A stretch of DNA of 64,000 bases from Pedobacter frigoris (GCF_005116445.1 NZ_SWBQ01000001.1:1116001-1180000), one strand, 5' to 3'. Shown: positions 17,731-28,204, counted from the stretch's first letter. Numbers and translations are program-made. The notes: generated from the letters alone by a model not told the origin.

Positions 17731-20091
17731 ATGAACAAAACTCTTTCCTTCCTTTTAATCTTAGCCGGACTTGCATTTAAATCGAGTGCACAACAAAAAC
17801 CTGTTTATAAGAATGCCAATATGCCCGTGGAGAGCAGGGTGAAAGACTTGATCTCCCGTATGAGTGTAGACGAAAAGATAGGTCAGATCTCGGTATTGCT
17901 AGGTTGGGAGATGTATGATAAAACAGGAAATAAAGTCGGAGTAAGCGAAAAGTTTAAACAAGCTCAGGCAGAGCAATATACTGGAATGCTATGGGCAACA
18001 TTGAGAGCAGATCCATGGACTCAGAAAACGCTGAAGACAGGTTTGAATCCCGGACTTTCAGCTAATGCGACAAACGCCCTTCAGAAATATGTGGTAGAAA
18101 AAACAAGGCTCGGAATTCCGATGTTCTTTGCCGAGGAGTGCCCGCATGGACATATGGCGATAGGAACTACAGTTTTTCCGACATCGATAGGCCAGAGCAG
18201 CACCTGGAACACGACATTAATTGAAACAATGGCGGCTGCAATAGCCGCAGAAGCAAGAACTCAGGGCGCTCATATTGGTTATGGTCCGGTATTGGATCTG
18301 GCAAGGGAACCACGCTGGTCACGCGTAGAGGAAACTTATGGCGAAGATCCGGTCTTAAACGGCGCTATGGGTGCGGCTATGGTAAGAGGCTTCCAGGGTC
18401 ATGACTTAAAGTCGGGATCAAATGTGATCTCTACTCTTAAGCACTTTACTGCCTATGGCGTACCAGAAGGTGGTCATAACGGTGGGAGTGTAACTATTGG
18501 AATCAGGGAACTGCACCAGTCTTATCTTCCGCCTTTCAAGGCAGCTGTAAAAGCAGGAGCATTGTCGGTGATGACTGCCTATAACTCGATAGATGGCATC
18601 CCTTGCTCTTCGAATCCTGTGCTTTTAAAAGATATTCTCAGGACAGACTGGGGCTTTAAGGGTTTCGTAGTGTCAGACCTTGGCAGTATTTCAGGAATCA
18701 GTGGTAGTCACCATGTAGCAGCAAATGCGGAAGAAGCGGCAGAAATGGCTATCAATGCCGGACTGGATGCTGACTTAAGCGGCTATGGCTATGGGAAAGC
18801 TCTTAAGAAGGCAGTTGAAAATGGAAAAGTAAGCATCAGTACATTGGATACTGCTGTTGCCAATGTATTGAGGCAAAAGTTTGCACTCGGACTTTTTGAG
18901 CATCCGTATGTTGATCCTGCAAAAGCCGTAAAAACAGTAAGGAGTGCTGCACATATTGAATTAGCCAGGAAGGTTGCCCGGGAATCTGTTGTGTTGCTAA
19001 AGAATCAAAACAATACACTTCCATTGAGTAAACAACTTAAGAATCTCGCTGTCATCGGCCCTAATGCAGATAACATGTACAATCAGCTGGGCGATTATAC
19101 TGCTCCACAAGCTGAGGAATCTATAATCACAGTATTAAAAGGTATTAAGAACAAAGTCTCGTCAAATACCAAAGTGCGCTATGTAAAAGGATGTGCCATC
19201 AGAGATACGACGAATCTTCAGTTTGATGAAGCCCTGGCCGCTGCAAAAGCTGCAGATGTAGTGGTAATGGTATTGGGAGGTTCCAGTGCAAGAGATTTTA
19301 AAACTGAATATTTGTCGACCGGCGCTGCTACAGTTAAAGCTGCTGAAACCAGCGTTAGTGATATGGAAAGCGGAGAAGGTTATGACCGTTCGACCCTGGA
19401 TCTGATGGGTAAACAGTCGCAGTTGCTTCAATTGATCGCAAAAACAGGAAAACCTGTTGTGCTTGTAATGATTGAAGGCAGACCATTAAATTTGAACTGG
19501 CCAGCTGAGCATATACCGGCAATATTAAATGCATGGTATCCCGGTCAGGAAGGTGGAAATGCAATTGCAGATGTGCTTTTTGGTGATTATAACCCTGCGG
19601 GCCGTTTGCCAATATCAATTCCAAGATCTGTAGGTCAGCTTCCTGTTTATTACAACGTGAAACGTCCGGTAGCTCATGACTATGTAGAAACCAGTGCGAA
19701 ACCTTTATACGCATTTGGATATGGATTGAGCTATTCCTCTTTTGAGTATAGTAATCTCGTTATCAGCAAAAAGGAAGGGGGCAATATCAATGTGAAGTTT
19801 ACATTAAAAAATAAGGGTACTGTCGCCGGGGACGAAGTGGTTCAGTTGTATATCAGGGATGAAGTTAGTTCAGTAGTAAGCCCCGACAGGCAGTTGAAAC
19901 AATTCAGGCGTATACACCTGGCGCCTTCGGAAGAACGGACAGTAGAATTCAACCTTACTGCCGACGATCTTAAATTAATGGACAGCAAGATGCAATGGGT
20001 GGTTGAGCCGGGTGATTTCAGCATTATGCTGGGTGCTTCTTCCGACGACATCAGATTGAAAGACAGATTCAACATCTCCTCTGTAAATTAA
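17731..20091 (+). CDS. GH3 family beta-glycosidase
   Basis: A 786-residue secreted enzyme with a signal peptide ending near KSSAQQ. It has the three-part BglX-like layout: an N-terminal (beta/alpha)8 domain with the nucleophile Asp316 in GFVVSDLGS, a middle alpha/beta sandwich (VIGPNADNMYNQLGDYT), and a C-terminal fibronectin type III-like domain (VVQLYIRD). Such GH3 proteins are usually beta-glucosidases or xylosidases; in an N-glycan-type locus another beta-linked sugar is possible. It directly follows the GH92 gene, which suggests one transcript. Confidence 0.9.
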   Translation: MNKTLSFLLILAGLAFKSSAQQKPVYKNANMPVESRVKDLISRMSVDEKIGQISVLLGWEMYDKTGNKVGVSEKFKQAQAEQYTGMLWATLRADPWTQKTLKTGLNPGLSANATNALQKYVVEKTRLGIPMFFAEECPHGHMAIGTTVFPTSIGQSSTWNTTLIETMAAAIAAEARTQGAHIGYGPVLDLAREPRWSRVEETYGEDPVLNGAMGAAMVRGFQGHDLKSGSNVISTLKHFTAYGVPEGGHNGGSVTIGIRELHQSYLPPFKAAVKAGALSVMTAYNSIDGIPCSSNPVLLKDILRTDWGFKGFVVSDLGSISGISGSHHVAANAEEAAEMAINAGLDADLSGYGYGKALKKAVENGKVSISTLDTAVANVLRQKFALGLFEHPYVDPAKAVKTVRSAAHIELARKVARESVVLLKNQNNTLPLSKQLKNLAVIGPNADNMYNQLGDYTAPQAEESIITVLKGIKNKVSSNTKVRYVKGCAIRDTTNLQFDEALAAAKAADVVVMVLGGSSARDFKTEYLSTGAATVKAAETSVSDMESGEGYDRSTLDLMGKQSQLLQLIAKTGKPVVLVMIEGRPLNLNWPAEHIPAILNAWYPGQEGGNAIADVLFGDYNPAGRLPISIPRSVGQLPVYYNVKRPVAHDYVETSAKPLYAFGYGLSYSSFEYSNLVISKKEGGNINVKFTLKNKGTVAGDEVVQLYIRDEVSSVVSPDRQLKQFRRIHLAPSEERTVEFNLTADDLKLMDSKMQWVVEPGDFSIMLGASSDDIRLKDRFNISSVN

Positions 20092-20156
20092 TTGTTATGA
20101 TGTCTTGCATTGTTTCCATATAGGTTCAATAATGGACGCTATCAGCGTATTGATGC

Positions 20157-20189
20157 TTGCTTTATTATTTTTAATGCTGTTAATTTTTG
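20157..20189 (+). promoter_or_regulatory. Promoter of the ECF sigma gene
   Basis: TTG (20157-20159), 21 bases, then TAATTTTTG (20181-20189), a one-base-longer version of TAnnTTTG. The ATG follows 12 bases later. The same TTG-N21-TAATTTTTG arrangement precedes the FUSC gene at 60531. Confidence 0.5.
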
Positions 20190-20201
20190 TAAATTCGTTT
20201 A

Positions 20202-20753
20202 ATGTCAATATACGGCCAGCTAAGCGATTTTGAACTAACAGGGTTATTAAATAAGGGGGATCAGTTAGCATTTCGTGAGATTTATAACCGCTACAACAGC
20301 CTATTGCTTATCTATGCCTACAGGAAATTGCAGGATAAAGAAGAAGCAAAAGATGTTGTGCAGGAAGTATTTGCCGGAATATGGACCAATCATACCGAAC
20401 TCCAAATAAAGACAACACTCTCGGGTTACCTGTACAGGATTGTACTCAATAAAATCCTCAATACATTCAGGCATAAGGACTTTGGTAAGCAGTATATTGA
20501 TGCCATTCAGCATTTGGTGGATACAGAAACCACTGCAACGGATTACCTGATCAGGGAAAAAGAAATGACAGCGATGATTGAAAAGGAGATTGCCGGGCTG
20601 CCTGCTAAAATGCGTGAAGTCTTTGAGCTGAGGAGAAAAGAATACCTGAGCAATAAAGAAATTGCCGAGCGCCTAAGACTATCAGAACATACTGTGGCCA
20701 CGCAGATGAAGAAGGCATTGAGGGTTATTCGACTGCGTTTTGGCGGATTATAA
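20202..20753 (+). CDS. RNA polymerase sigma factor, ECF subfamily (FecI-like)
   Basis: A 183-residue ECF sigma factor. Region 2 is recognisable in AFREIYNRYNSLLLIYAYRK and DKEEAKDVVQEVFAGIW (core and -10 binding, residues 25-65). Region 4 has the helix-turn-helix in YLSNKEIAERLRLSEHTVAT (-35 binding). It pairs with the FecR-type gene 77 bases downstream and the STN-containing SusC beyond it. By analogy with Bacteroides glycan loci, it would switch on the susC operon when the cargo is sensed. Confidence 0.93.
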   Translation: MSIYGQLSDFELTGLLNKGDQLAFREIYNRYNSLLLIYAYRKLQDKEEAKDVVQEVFAGIWTNHTELQIKTTLSGYLYRIVLNKILNTFRHKDFGKQYIDAIQHLVDTETTATDYLIREKEMTAMIEKEIAGLPAKMREVFELRRKEYLSNKEIAERLRLSEHTVATQMKKALRVIRLRFGGL

Positions 20754-20830
20754 AAAATATTTTCATTAAGCATACCCGATCTGTTTAATTCATGTGTCTT
20801 TGTTGATGTAGAACGTATTGTAAGCATAAG

Positions 20831-21967
20831 ATGGATAACGAAGTCAAAGATTTATTGAAGCGCTTTAAAGAAGGAAAAACCACTCATCAGGAGGAAGAGA
20901 TGCTGCGCTATTGGCTTCATCATCACAATCAGGAAGGTGCATCAGGTCTGTCAGAAGCCGACTTACAGCAAGCGGATGATGAAATGTGGATGGCTGTACA
21001 ACCAGCTGACAAACCTGCTGTGACACGTAAATTGATACCGGCTTTAGCAGCAGCTGCAGTATTGTTAATTACCGTATCTGCAGGGTTATATTTTTTCATG
21101 AACAAACCTGAAAACAAATCTGTACCAGTTACTGCAAAAACTAGTGTCATCAAACCAGGAGGAAATAATGCTGTGCTTACTTTGGCCAGCGGTAAAAAAA
21201 TCGTATTGAATGATGCTGCAACCGGAGAACTTGCCGAAGAATCGGGGATCATCATCAGTAAAACAGCAGATGGCCAACTGGTATATACTGTGACCAATGA
21301 GTATTCTGGGAAGGCGAACGTAAATGCTTTTAACACCATTGAAACACCCAGAGGTGGTCAGTATCAGATCAATTTGCCTGACGGAACTAAGGTATGGCTA
21401 AATGCAGTTTCTTCATTGCGTTTCCCTTCGAGATTCTCTGGAAATCAACGTAAAGTTGAATTATCGGGTGAAGGGTATTTTGAGGTTGCTCACAATAAGA
21501 AAATGCCTTTCAAGGTTAAAACGGCTGATCAGGAAGTAGAAGTTCTGGGAACACATTTTAATATTAATAGTTATCCGGATGAAACTGAAACCATGACTAC
21601 CTTGCTGGAAGGCTCTGTAAGGGTGAATTCAGCTACGGCTGGTAATACCATGCTTAAGCCAGGTCAGCAGTCCCTATTGTCTGGCAATAACCTTAAAGTA
21701 GGAGCTGCCGATGTGGATGCTGCTATAGCCTGGAAGAATGGAGAATTCCGTTTCAATGATGAGAAATTGGAAAGCATTATGCATAAAGTGTCCAGATGGT
21801 ATAATGTAGAAGTAATGTATCAGGATGATAAATTGAAAACTGAACCTTTCGGTGGTGTGATTACACGCTTTGCAAAGGTTTCAGAATTGCTGAAGATGCT
21901 TGAACTGACAAAGGAAGTAAAATTTAAAATAGAGAATAACACCATCGTGGTGATGGATGGGAAATAA
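20831..21967 (+). CDS. FecR-family anti-sigma factor
   Basis: A 378-residue single-pass inner-membrane protein. The N-terminal cytoplasmic part (1-68) would hold the sigma factor; a membrane segment spans about residues 69-90; the periplasmic part has the FecR domain (TPRGGQYQINLPDGTKVWLN and VELSGEGYFEVAHN) and a C-terminal DUF4974 segment (FGGVITRFAKVSELLKMLEL). It would transmit the signal from the SusC STN domain to the sigma factor. It sits between both partners in the expected order. Confidence 0.93.
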   Translation: MDNEVKDLLKRFKEGKTTHQEEEMLRYWLHHHNQEGASGLSEADLQQADDEMWMAVQPADKPAVTRKLIPALAAAAVLLITVSAGLYFFMNKPENKSVPVTAKTSVIKPGGNNAVLTLASGKKIVLNDAATGELAEESGIIISKTADGQLVYTVTNEYSGKANVNAFNTIETPRGGQYQINLPDGTKVWLNAVSSLRFPSRFSGNQRKVELSGEGYFEVAHNKKMPFKVKTADQEVEVLGTHFNINSYPDETETMTTLLEGSVRVNSATAGNTMLKPGQQSLLSGNNLKVGAADVDAAIAWKNGEFRFNDEKLESIMHKVSRWYNVEVMYQDDKLKTEPFGGVITRFAKVSELLKMLELTKEVKFKIENNTIVVMDGK

Positions 21968-22071
21968 ACATCACCAAACAAAACTTAACCAATTAACCAA
22001 ATTTAACCAAATATGAAAATCAGAGAGAACTCATCCTAAGGGTGTAGTAGCCCGTTGGTTTTCCAAAAAAA

Positions 22072-22107
22072 ATCAGGAACACTCGTAATGTCCCTGATCA
22101 ATTTTTT
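22072..22107 (+). terminator. Terminator or attenuator hairpin between fecR and susC
   Basis: ATCAGG-a-ACA ... TGT-c-CCTGAT forms a ten-position stem with one mismatch and a seven-base loop, followed by ATTTTTT. It lies about 100 bases after the fecR stop and 58 before the susC ATG. It can end the sigma/anti-sigma transcript or act as a leader attenuator for susC. Confidence 0.6.
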
Positions 22108-22164
22108 CGGAAAAACCTTAAAGTAGTGTCGTACAACTTTTTATCAATTTAAACCGAATAACAA

Positions 22165-25100
22165 ATGTATAAAGTTTTTACAAAAGAAATTTGTAATCCC
22201 CCCGACTATATCCGAAAATTCGTACTTATTATGAAAATTACCGCCATTTTAATTTTCGCCACGTTAATGCAGGTAAGTGCCGCTGGATTTGCACAAAGAA
22301 TTACGCTTAATCAAAAATCAGCCAGTCTTAAACAGATATTTAACGCCATCAATAGACAAACAGGATATAATATCCTGTGGTCTGCCAAACAAATTAAAAA
22401 TGACCGTTTACAGAATGTTCAGTTAAATAATGTTCCCGTAGAGGAAGCACTTACAAAATGTCTTAAAGATTTTCCGCTAACCTATACAATTGAAAACAAG
22501 ACAATTGTGATCAGAGAAAAGGAAAAAACGATAGTGCAACACTCAGTTAACCAACCGAAACAAAGGAAAAATATCCCTGGAAAGGTAGTGGATGAAGCTG
22601 GTAAGCCTATTCCCGGAGCCTCTATCAGGATTAAAGACAGCACAAAAGGAGCGGTATCCCAGGACGACGGTACTTTTGTCATTGATGCAAATCCAGGTGA
22701 TGTGGTGGTGGTATCCTTTTTAGGTTTTACTTCTGCTGAGATTACTATAGCAAACCAAAGCAGCTTGAATGTGGTGCTCAAAGAAGCATCAAATGAACTG
22801 AGTGGCGTAGTGGTAACTGCATTGGGTATAAAAAAAGAATTGAAATCATTGTCTTACAATGTTCAGGAGATTAATGGCAACGAAGTAAATAAAGTAAAGG
22901 ATGCCAACTTTGTAAACAGCCTTGCCGGTAAGGTGGCTGGCGTAACCGTCAATAGCAGTTCTTCCGGTATTGGCGGTGGTGCAAGGGTAGTACTTCGCGG
23001 TACAAAATCAATCTCAGGAAACAACAATGCATTATATGTGATTGATGGTATTCCTATGCCGCAATTGTCTGTTGCGCAGCCTGGTGATGTGTTTTCTGGT
23101 GCAGGACAATCCGGCGATGGTGCGTCAAACATCAACCCTGATGACATTGAGACTATTTCTGTATTAAGTGGCCCTTCGGCGGCAGCCCTATATGGAAGTG
23201 ATGCGGCAAATGGGGTGATCATGATCACAACAAAAAAGGGTTCAAAGGATAGTTTCTCTATTACAGCTTCTAACAACTCTACATTTCAGTCGCCATTTGT
23301 AATGCCTGACTTTCAGAATACCTATGGCTCTGAAGTGGGCAGTTATTACAGTTGGGGTGAAAAGCTGAAAACACCAAGTACATATGATCCAAAAGATTTC
23401 TTCCAGACGGGAGTAAACTCAACTACTACGTTGAGCTTGTCTACCGGGAATGAAAAGAACCAGACCTATTTCTCTATGGCGGCAGTAAATGGTAATGGAA
23501 TCATTCATAACAATAACCTGGACAGGTACAATTTTTCATTCCGCAATACCAGCAAGTTTTTGAATGATAGACTGAATATGGATCTGAGTGTGAATTACAT
23601 CAAGCTTGAAGAGCAGAATATGCTTTCTCAGGGACAGTACTTCAACCCATTGATTCCTATTTACCTCTTCCCAAGAGGGGACGATATCAGGAAATACCAG
23701 GTATTTGAGCGTTATGATGCTACCCGTAACTTTAAAACCCAATACTGGCCGTACGGTGATATGGGCTTCCAAATGCAAAATCCTTACTGGATTACAGAAA
23801 GAAATAACTTTACCAACAGTAAGAACAGGTATCAGATGGCCGCTTCATTGAAATATGACATCAATCCCTGGATGAACATCACAGGACGTGCAAAACTGGA
23901 CAATAATACAGCGCTAAACGAGCGGAAATATTATGCATCTACCTCAGGTTTGTTTGCCGGTGATGCAGGCGCATACTACAAATATGACCTCAGCACACGT
24001 CAGGTTTATACAGATCTACTCCTGAATATCAATAAACAGGTCAATGATTTTTCGGTAACGGCAAACATTGGTGCCAGCTTGCAGGACATCAAATATGACT
24101 ATTCAAGCCTTGGCGGAGACCTTCAAAGTGTTCCGAACCTATTTACATACAGCAACATTAACCTTTCTCAAAGTAAACTGGAGCAAAATGGTTATCATGA
24201 CCAGACCCAGGCTTTGTTTGCCAATTTCCAGGGTGGCTATAAAGGCATGGTGTACCTGGATCTTACCGCAAGAAATGATTGGGTGTCTGCATTGGCCAAT
24301 ACAAAAGCGAAATCCATCTTTTATCCTTCACTAGGTTTATCGGGGGTTATGACAGAGATCTTCGACATCAAATCTGATGTACTTTCATTCCTGAAAGCAC
24401 GGGTATCTTATAGTGAAGTGGGTAATGCCCCGCAAAGATTTGTATCTATCGCAACTTATCCTGTGATCAATGGATATCCGCAAACCAGTACTTTCCTGCC
24501 GGCTACAGATCTGGAGCCTGAAAGAACAAAATCTTATGAAGCAGGTGTAAACATGATGTTGTTTAAGAACAAGCTGAAGATAGATGCAACAGTTTATCAA
24601 TCATCTACTTATAATCAGTTATTTAATCCATCTCTTTCACCAAGTTCGGGCTATACCAGTTTTTTTGTAAACGCAGGTAAAATAGACAATAAAGGGATTG
24701 AAGTATCAGCAGCCCTGACTCAGAAGATTGGTCAGGTAACCTGGAATTCTAACCTGGTCTATTCATTGAACAGAAACAAGATCAAAAGCCTGTTGCCTTC
24801 CTACACCAATCAGCAAACCGGAGAAACAGTTTCCCTGGACAGCTTAGATATGGGTGGAACATCAAGTTATAAAATGATCCTGACCACCGGAGGTTCTATG
24901 GGTGATATTTATGTAAATACGCTTAAAACTGACGAACACGGTTACATCTGGGTAAATGCAACTTCTCAGACCGTAGCCACAGACCAAAACAGGTATGTAA
25001 AAGCTGGCAATTCAAATCCCGATTTCAACATTGGTTTTAGAAATGGCTTTGCTTACAAAGGAATTGATGTGAGCTTTTTGGTTACCGCAAGAGTTGGCGG

Positions 25101-25515
25101 AGTGGGTGTGTCAGTAACGCAAGCCATTATGGATGCTTATGGTGTATCTGCAACTACCGCAGATGCCAGAGCCGCGGGCGGTGCAATAGTAAATGGTTAC
25201 ACAATTCCTGCACAGCCTTACTATCAGACCGTAGGTGGTGGTACATCAGGTATCGGTTCTATGTACGTTTACAGTGCTACGAATGTCCGTTTAGGCGAGG
25301 TTTCAGTGGGCTATGATGTTCCCGTAAATAAATACTACAAATGGGTAAAAGGACTTAACGTTTCTTTGATTGGACGTAACCTGTTTATGTTCTATAACAA
25401 AGCGCCATTTGATCCGGAGCTTACAGCCAATACCGGAACCTATTATCAGGGAGTTGATTATTTCATGCAACCCAGCCTGAGAAGCTTTGGTTTCGCAGTT
25501 AAGTTTAGGTTTTGA
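22165..25515 (+). CDS. SusC/RagA-type TonB-dependent outer-membrane transporter with STN domain
   Basis: A 1116-residue outer-membrane protein. The long leader with IRKFVLIMKITAILIF and SAAGFAQ is typical for Pedobacter SusC proteins. Then come an STN domain (about 45-115) for signalling to FecR, a carboxypeptidase-regulatory-like domain (about 137-205, PGKVVDEAGKPIPGA), the TonB plug (ELSGVVVTALGIKKELKSL; LRGTKSISGNNNALYVIDG), and a beta-barrel ending in an aromatic FGFAVKFRF. It imports oligosaccharide together with the SusD-like lipoprotein just downstream. The STN domain plus the upstream ECF/FecR genes indicate trans-envelope induction by the transported glycan. Confidence 0.96.
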   Translation: MYKVFTKEICNPPDYIRKFVLIMKITAILIFATLMQVSAAGFAQRITLNQKSASLKQIFNAINRQTGYNILWSAKQIKNDRLQNVQLNNVPVEEALTKCLKDFPLTYTIENKTIVIREKEKTIVQHSVNQPKQRKNIPGKVVDEAGKPIPGASIRIKDSTKGAVSQDDGTFVIDANPGDVVVVSFLGFTSAEITIANQSSLNVVLKEASNELSGVVVTALGIKKELKSLSYNVQEINGNEVNKVKDANFVNSLAGKVAGVTVNSSSSGIGGGARVVLRGTKSISGNNNALYVIDGIPMPQLSVAQPGDVFSGAGQSGDGASNINPDDIETISVLSGPSAAALYGSDAANGVIMITTKKGSKDSFSITASNNSTFQSPFVMPDFQNTYGSEVGSYYSWGEKLKTPSTYDPKDFFQTGVNSTTTLSLSTGNEKNQTYFSMAAVNGNGIIHNNNLDRYNFSFRNTSKFLNDRLNMDLSVNYIKLEEQNMLSQGQYFNPLIPIYLFPRGDDIRKYQVFERYDATRNFKTQYWPYGDMGFQMQNPYWITERNNFTNSKNRYQMAASLKYDINPWMNITGRAKLDNNTALNERKYYASTSGLFAGDAGAYYKYDLSTRQVYTDLLLNINKQVNDFSVTANIGASLQDIKYDYSSLGGDLQSVPNLFTYSNINLSQSKLEQNGYHDQTQALFANFQGGYKGMVYLDLTARNDWVSALANTKAKSIFYPSLGLSGVMTEIFDIKSDVLSFLKARVSYSEVGNAPQRFVSIATYPVINGYPQTSTFLPATDLEPERTKSYEAGVNMMLFKNKLKIDATVYQSSTYNQLFNPSLSPSSGYTSFFVNAGKIDNKGIEVSAALTQKIGQVTWNSNLVYSLNRNKIKSLLPSYTNQQTGETVSLDSLDMGGTSSYKMILTTGGSMGDIYVNTLKTDEHGYIWVNATSQTVATDQNRYVKAGNSNPDFNIGFRNGFAYKGIDVSFLVTARVGGVGVSVTQAIMDAYGVSATTADARAAGGAIVNGYTIPAQPYYQTVGGGTSGIGSMYVYSATNVRLGEVSVGYDVPVNKYYKWVKGLNVSLIGRNLFMFYNKAPFDPELTANTGTYYQGVDYFMQPSLRSFGFAVKFRF

Positions 25516-25535
25516 TCATAATTAAGGAAAAGAAG

Positions 25536-27146
25536 ATGAAGAACATATATAAATCTTTCTCATTAAAAAAACTACCTGTCTGCGCAGCATTGCTTACGAT
25601 GCTGAGTGTTGGTTGTACCAAGAACTTTGATGAATGGAACACCAATCCGCACCAGGCAACAGAAGATATGTTGCAGCGCGACAATCTTGCAGCCGGATCG
25701 TTCTTTGTTCAGATGCAAAAGAACGTATTCCCAATTGCGCAACAACCGGATTTTGGAGATGAAGTATACCAGACCATGCAAAACCTGGCAGGTGATGTAT
25801 ATTCCGGATACATGGGAGCGAGTAATAATTGGTATTCAGGATCTAATAACACGACATATGACCTCATTCCTCAATGGTATGGTCAGGCCTTTAACCGTGC
25901 CTTTGTAGGTATTATGCCTGCATGGAATGCAATTAAAAAAACAGCCCAGGCCGAGACACCGCAAGTGTATGCTATGGCTACAATTGTAAAAGTTGAAGCC
26001 CTGCACCGTACTACCGATATGTATGGACCACTTCCGTATGTCAATTTTGGTAACGGAGCGTTACAAAACAAGTATGATAGCCAAAGGGATATTTATTACA
26101 AGTTTTTTGATGAGCTGAATGAGGCGATTACCATCCTGACGGAATTCAATACGAAAAATCCGGGTGCTACAGCCCTGGCGAAGTACGATTTCATCTACAA
26201 TGGCAATATCCGTAATTGGATCAAATTTGCCAATTCATTGAAATTGCGTTTGGCCATGCGGATTGTATATGCCGATGCAAACAAAGCAAAATTAGAGGCA
26301 GAGTCTGCCGTAAATCATTCGATAGGGGTTTTTACTGCCGCTGGCGACATCGCAGCTTTACAGCATACTGCTGATCTGAGCTATAACCACCCGCTTTACA
26401 TCATTAACACTAATTTTGATGACATCAGGATGGGGGCCAATATGCAGTCTTTCCTGTCGGGCTATAGCGATCCAAGATTGCCGAGGTATTTTAACATGGC
26501 ATCGGATGGTACTTACAGAGGAATTCGTAATGGTATAAACATCACCAATAAAGCTACTTATGCTGAAGGACCTTATTCAGAACTCAATGTTTCTGCAACT
26601 GCGCCGATCGTCTGGATGAATCCTGCAGAAGTATATTTTCTTCGTGCAGAAGGAGCATTGCGGGGATGGAGCATGGGAAGTGATGCGAAGACACTTTATG
26701 AGACGGGTATCAGTACTTCGTTTGCTGTAAGCGGGGTTGCAGGCAGTGCGGCCACCTACATCAATAATTCGACAAGCGTACCGACGGCTTACATTGATCC
26801 AGCCAACAGTGGAAATAACATTGCTGCACTAACCTCAGTTACTATTCAATGGAATGCAGCGTCGACCTTCGACATCAACCTGGAGCGTATCATCACCCAG
26901 AAATGGATTGCTATGTTCCCGGATGGGCAGGAGGCCTGGTCTGAATTTAGAAGAACCGGTTATCCAAAAGTGTTCCCGGTAGTACTGAATAATAGCAAAG
27001 GGTTAATTTCTACAGATAAGCAAATCCGCAGAATACCTTTTCCAGCTACTGAATACCAAACGAACTCTGCCGGTATTTCAGGTGGAGTATCATTGTTGGG
27101 CGGTGCTGATAATGGTAATACGAACCTTTGGTGGGATAAAAAATAG
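25536..27146 (+). CDS. SusD/RagB-type glycan-binding lipoprotein (SusD-like_2)
   Basis: A 536-residue lipoprotein with signal MKNIYKSFSLKKL and Cys27 in LSVGC. The mature start TKNFDEWNTNPHQATEDML, the helical TPR-like body, and the late IQWNAASTFDINLERIITQK and MFPDGQEAWSEFRRTGYP segments mark the SusD-like_2 branch. It caps the SusC transporter and helps bind glycan at the cell surface. A TTG at 25512 would overlap the susC stop; the ATG at 25536 has an AAGGAAAAGAAG ribosome site directly upstream. Confidence 0.94.
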   Translation: MKNIYKSFSLKKLPVCAALLTMLSVGCTKNFDEWNTNPHQATEDMLQRDNLAAGSFFVQMQKNVFPIAQQPDFGDEVYQTMQNLAGDVYSGYMGASNNWYSGSNNTTYDLIPQWYGQAFNRAFVGIMPAWNAIKKTAQAETPQVYAMATIVKVEALHRTTDMYGPLPYVNFGNGALQNKYDSQRDIYYKFFDELNEAITILTEFNTKNPGATALAKYDFIYNGNIRNWIKFANSLKLRLAMRIVYADANKAKLEAESAVNHSIGVFTAAGDIAALQHTADLSYNHPLYIINTNFDDIRMGANMQSFLSGYSDPRLPRYFNMASDGTYRGIRNGINITNKATYAEGPYSELNVSATAPIVWMNPAEVYFLRAEGALRGWSMGSDAKTLYETGISTSFAVSGVAGSAATYINNSTSVPTAYIDPANSGNNIAALTSVTIQWNAASTFDINLERIITQKWIAMFPDGQEAWSEFRRTGYPKVFPVVLNNSKGLISTDKQIRRIPFPATEYQTNSAGISGGVSLLGGADNGNTNLWWDKK

Positions 27147-27172
27147 AATTTGTTCAATGTTATAATTGCCAA

Positions 27173-28204
27173 ATGATGAAAACGAAATTATTTAACTTAA
27201 TGCTGATTTGCCTGGCCGCCTTTACGGTCAGTTGCGAAAAGCAAAATACTCCTGAAGCCTTACAGATTCAGAAGCCATATACGTATAGTGATCAATACTA
27301 TGCCAATTTAAGGGCATATAAGAAGACAGACCATCAGGTGTTTTATGGATGGTTTGCCGCTTATGCGCATAAAGAAGGTGTAACTGCTGAATATAAAAAA
27401 TCAGCATCATGGGGAGAACACTTCGCCGGTTTGCCAGACAGTCTCGACTTCTGCAGTCTTTGGATGGGAATTCCATCTTTGAAACAGAACGATTCACTGA
27501 CTACTTACAATCCCATCGCGTATAGGGAAATGCGTGAAGCAATGGAGAAAAAAGGTATTAAAATGTTAGTGCCTACTATTGTAAGTGTAGAAAACCATGG
27601 CTTTGAAAAGAGCGATGAGGGCTTGAAAAAGTATGCCAAGTACCTTACGGATATGGTGTTCGATAACGATCTGGACGGGTTAGATCTGGATTGGGAGCCT
27701 ACTTCAGGATCATATCTGAACACGGCGGCCAACTTTGGAAAACTAGTTGAGTACTGCGGAGCGATTGTAGGTCCGAAGTCCAACTCGGGCAAGTACTTTG
27801 TGGTAGATTACTACACACATACATTGCCGAATACAATAGAACCGTATATTGATTACCTGGTAAACCAGGCTTATACACAGGGAACAACATCATCTTCAGC
27901 TGCCTTCCTGCAGTTGAGGTATAACCTGGTAAGCAGCTGGTGTCCTCCCCATAAATTCATCGTTACAGAAAACTTCGGTGACTGGTATGAAAACGGGGGT
28001 TCTCCATTTACAGAAGCGGATGGCAACATACTTAACAAGTTTGGACTGCAAATGTATTCCCTGGAAGGAATGGCCAGGTGGAACCCTACGCAAGGTAAAA
28101 AAGCTGGTTTTGGTGCTTTTTATTTCGACAGGGATTACAATAACGGAGTGCCTTATGGTTTCGTGAGACGCAGCATCCAGGTCGCTAATCCAGCTATACG
28201 ATAG
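27173..28204 (+). CDS. GH18 family endo-beta-N-acetylglucosaminidase-like lipoprotein
   Basis: A 343-residue lipoprotein with Cys21 after FTVS. The GH18 active-site motif is D168-G-L-D171-L-D173-W-E175, with Glu175 as acid and the aspartates for substrate-assisted catalysis. The length and single (beta/alpha)8 domain match the endo-beta-N-acetylglucosaminidases of Bacteroidota (EndoS/EndoF type) more than chitinases. These cut between the two core GlcNAc residues of N-glycans. Its place after susCD and before two DUF1735 lipoproteins supports a surface enzyme that frees N-glycans. An exact linkage or glycan class is inference. Confidence 0.88.
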   Translation: MMKTKLFNLMLICLAAFTVSCEKQNTPEALQIQKPYTYSDQYYANLRAYKKTDHQVFYGWFAAYAHKEGVTAEYKKSASWGEHFAGLPDSLDFCSLWMGIPSLKQNDSLTTYNPIAYREMREAMEKKGIKMLVPTIVSVENHGFEKSDEGLKKYAKYLTDMVFDNDLDGLDLDWEPTSGSYLNTAANFGKLVEYCGAIVGPKSNSGKYFVVDYYTHTLPNTIEPYIDYLVNQAYTQGTTSSSAAFLQLRYNLVSSWCPPHKFIVTENFGDWYENGGSPFTEADGNILNKFGLQMYSLEGMARWNPTQGKKAGFGAFYFDRDYNNGVPYGFVRRSIQVANPAIR

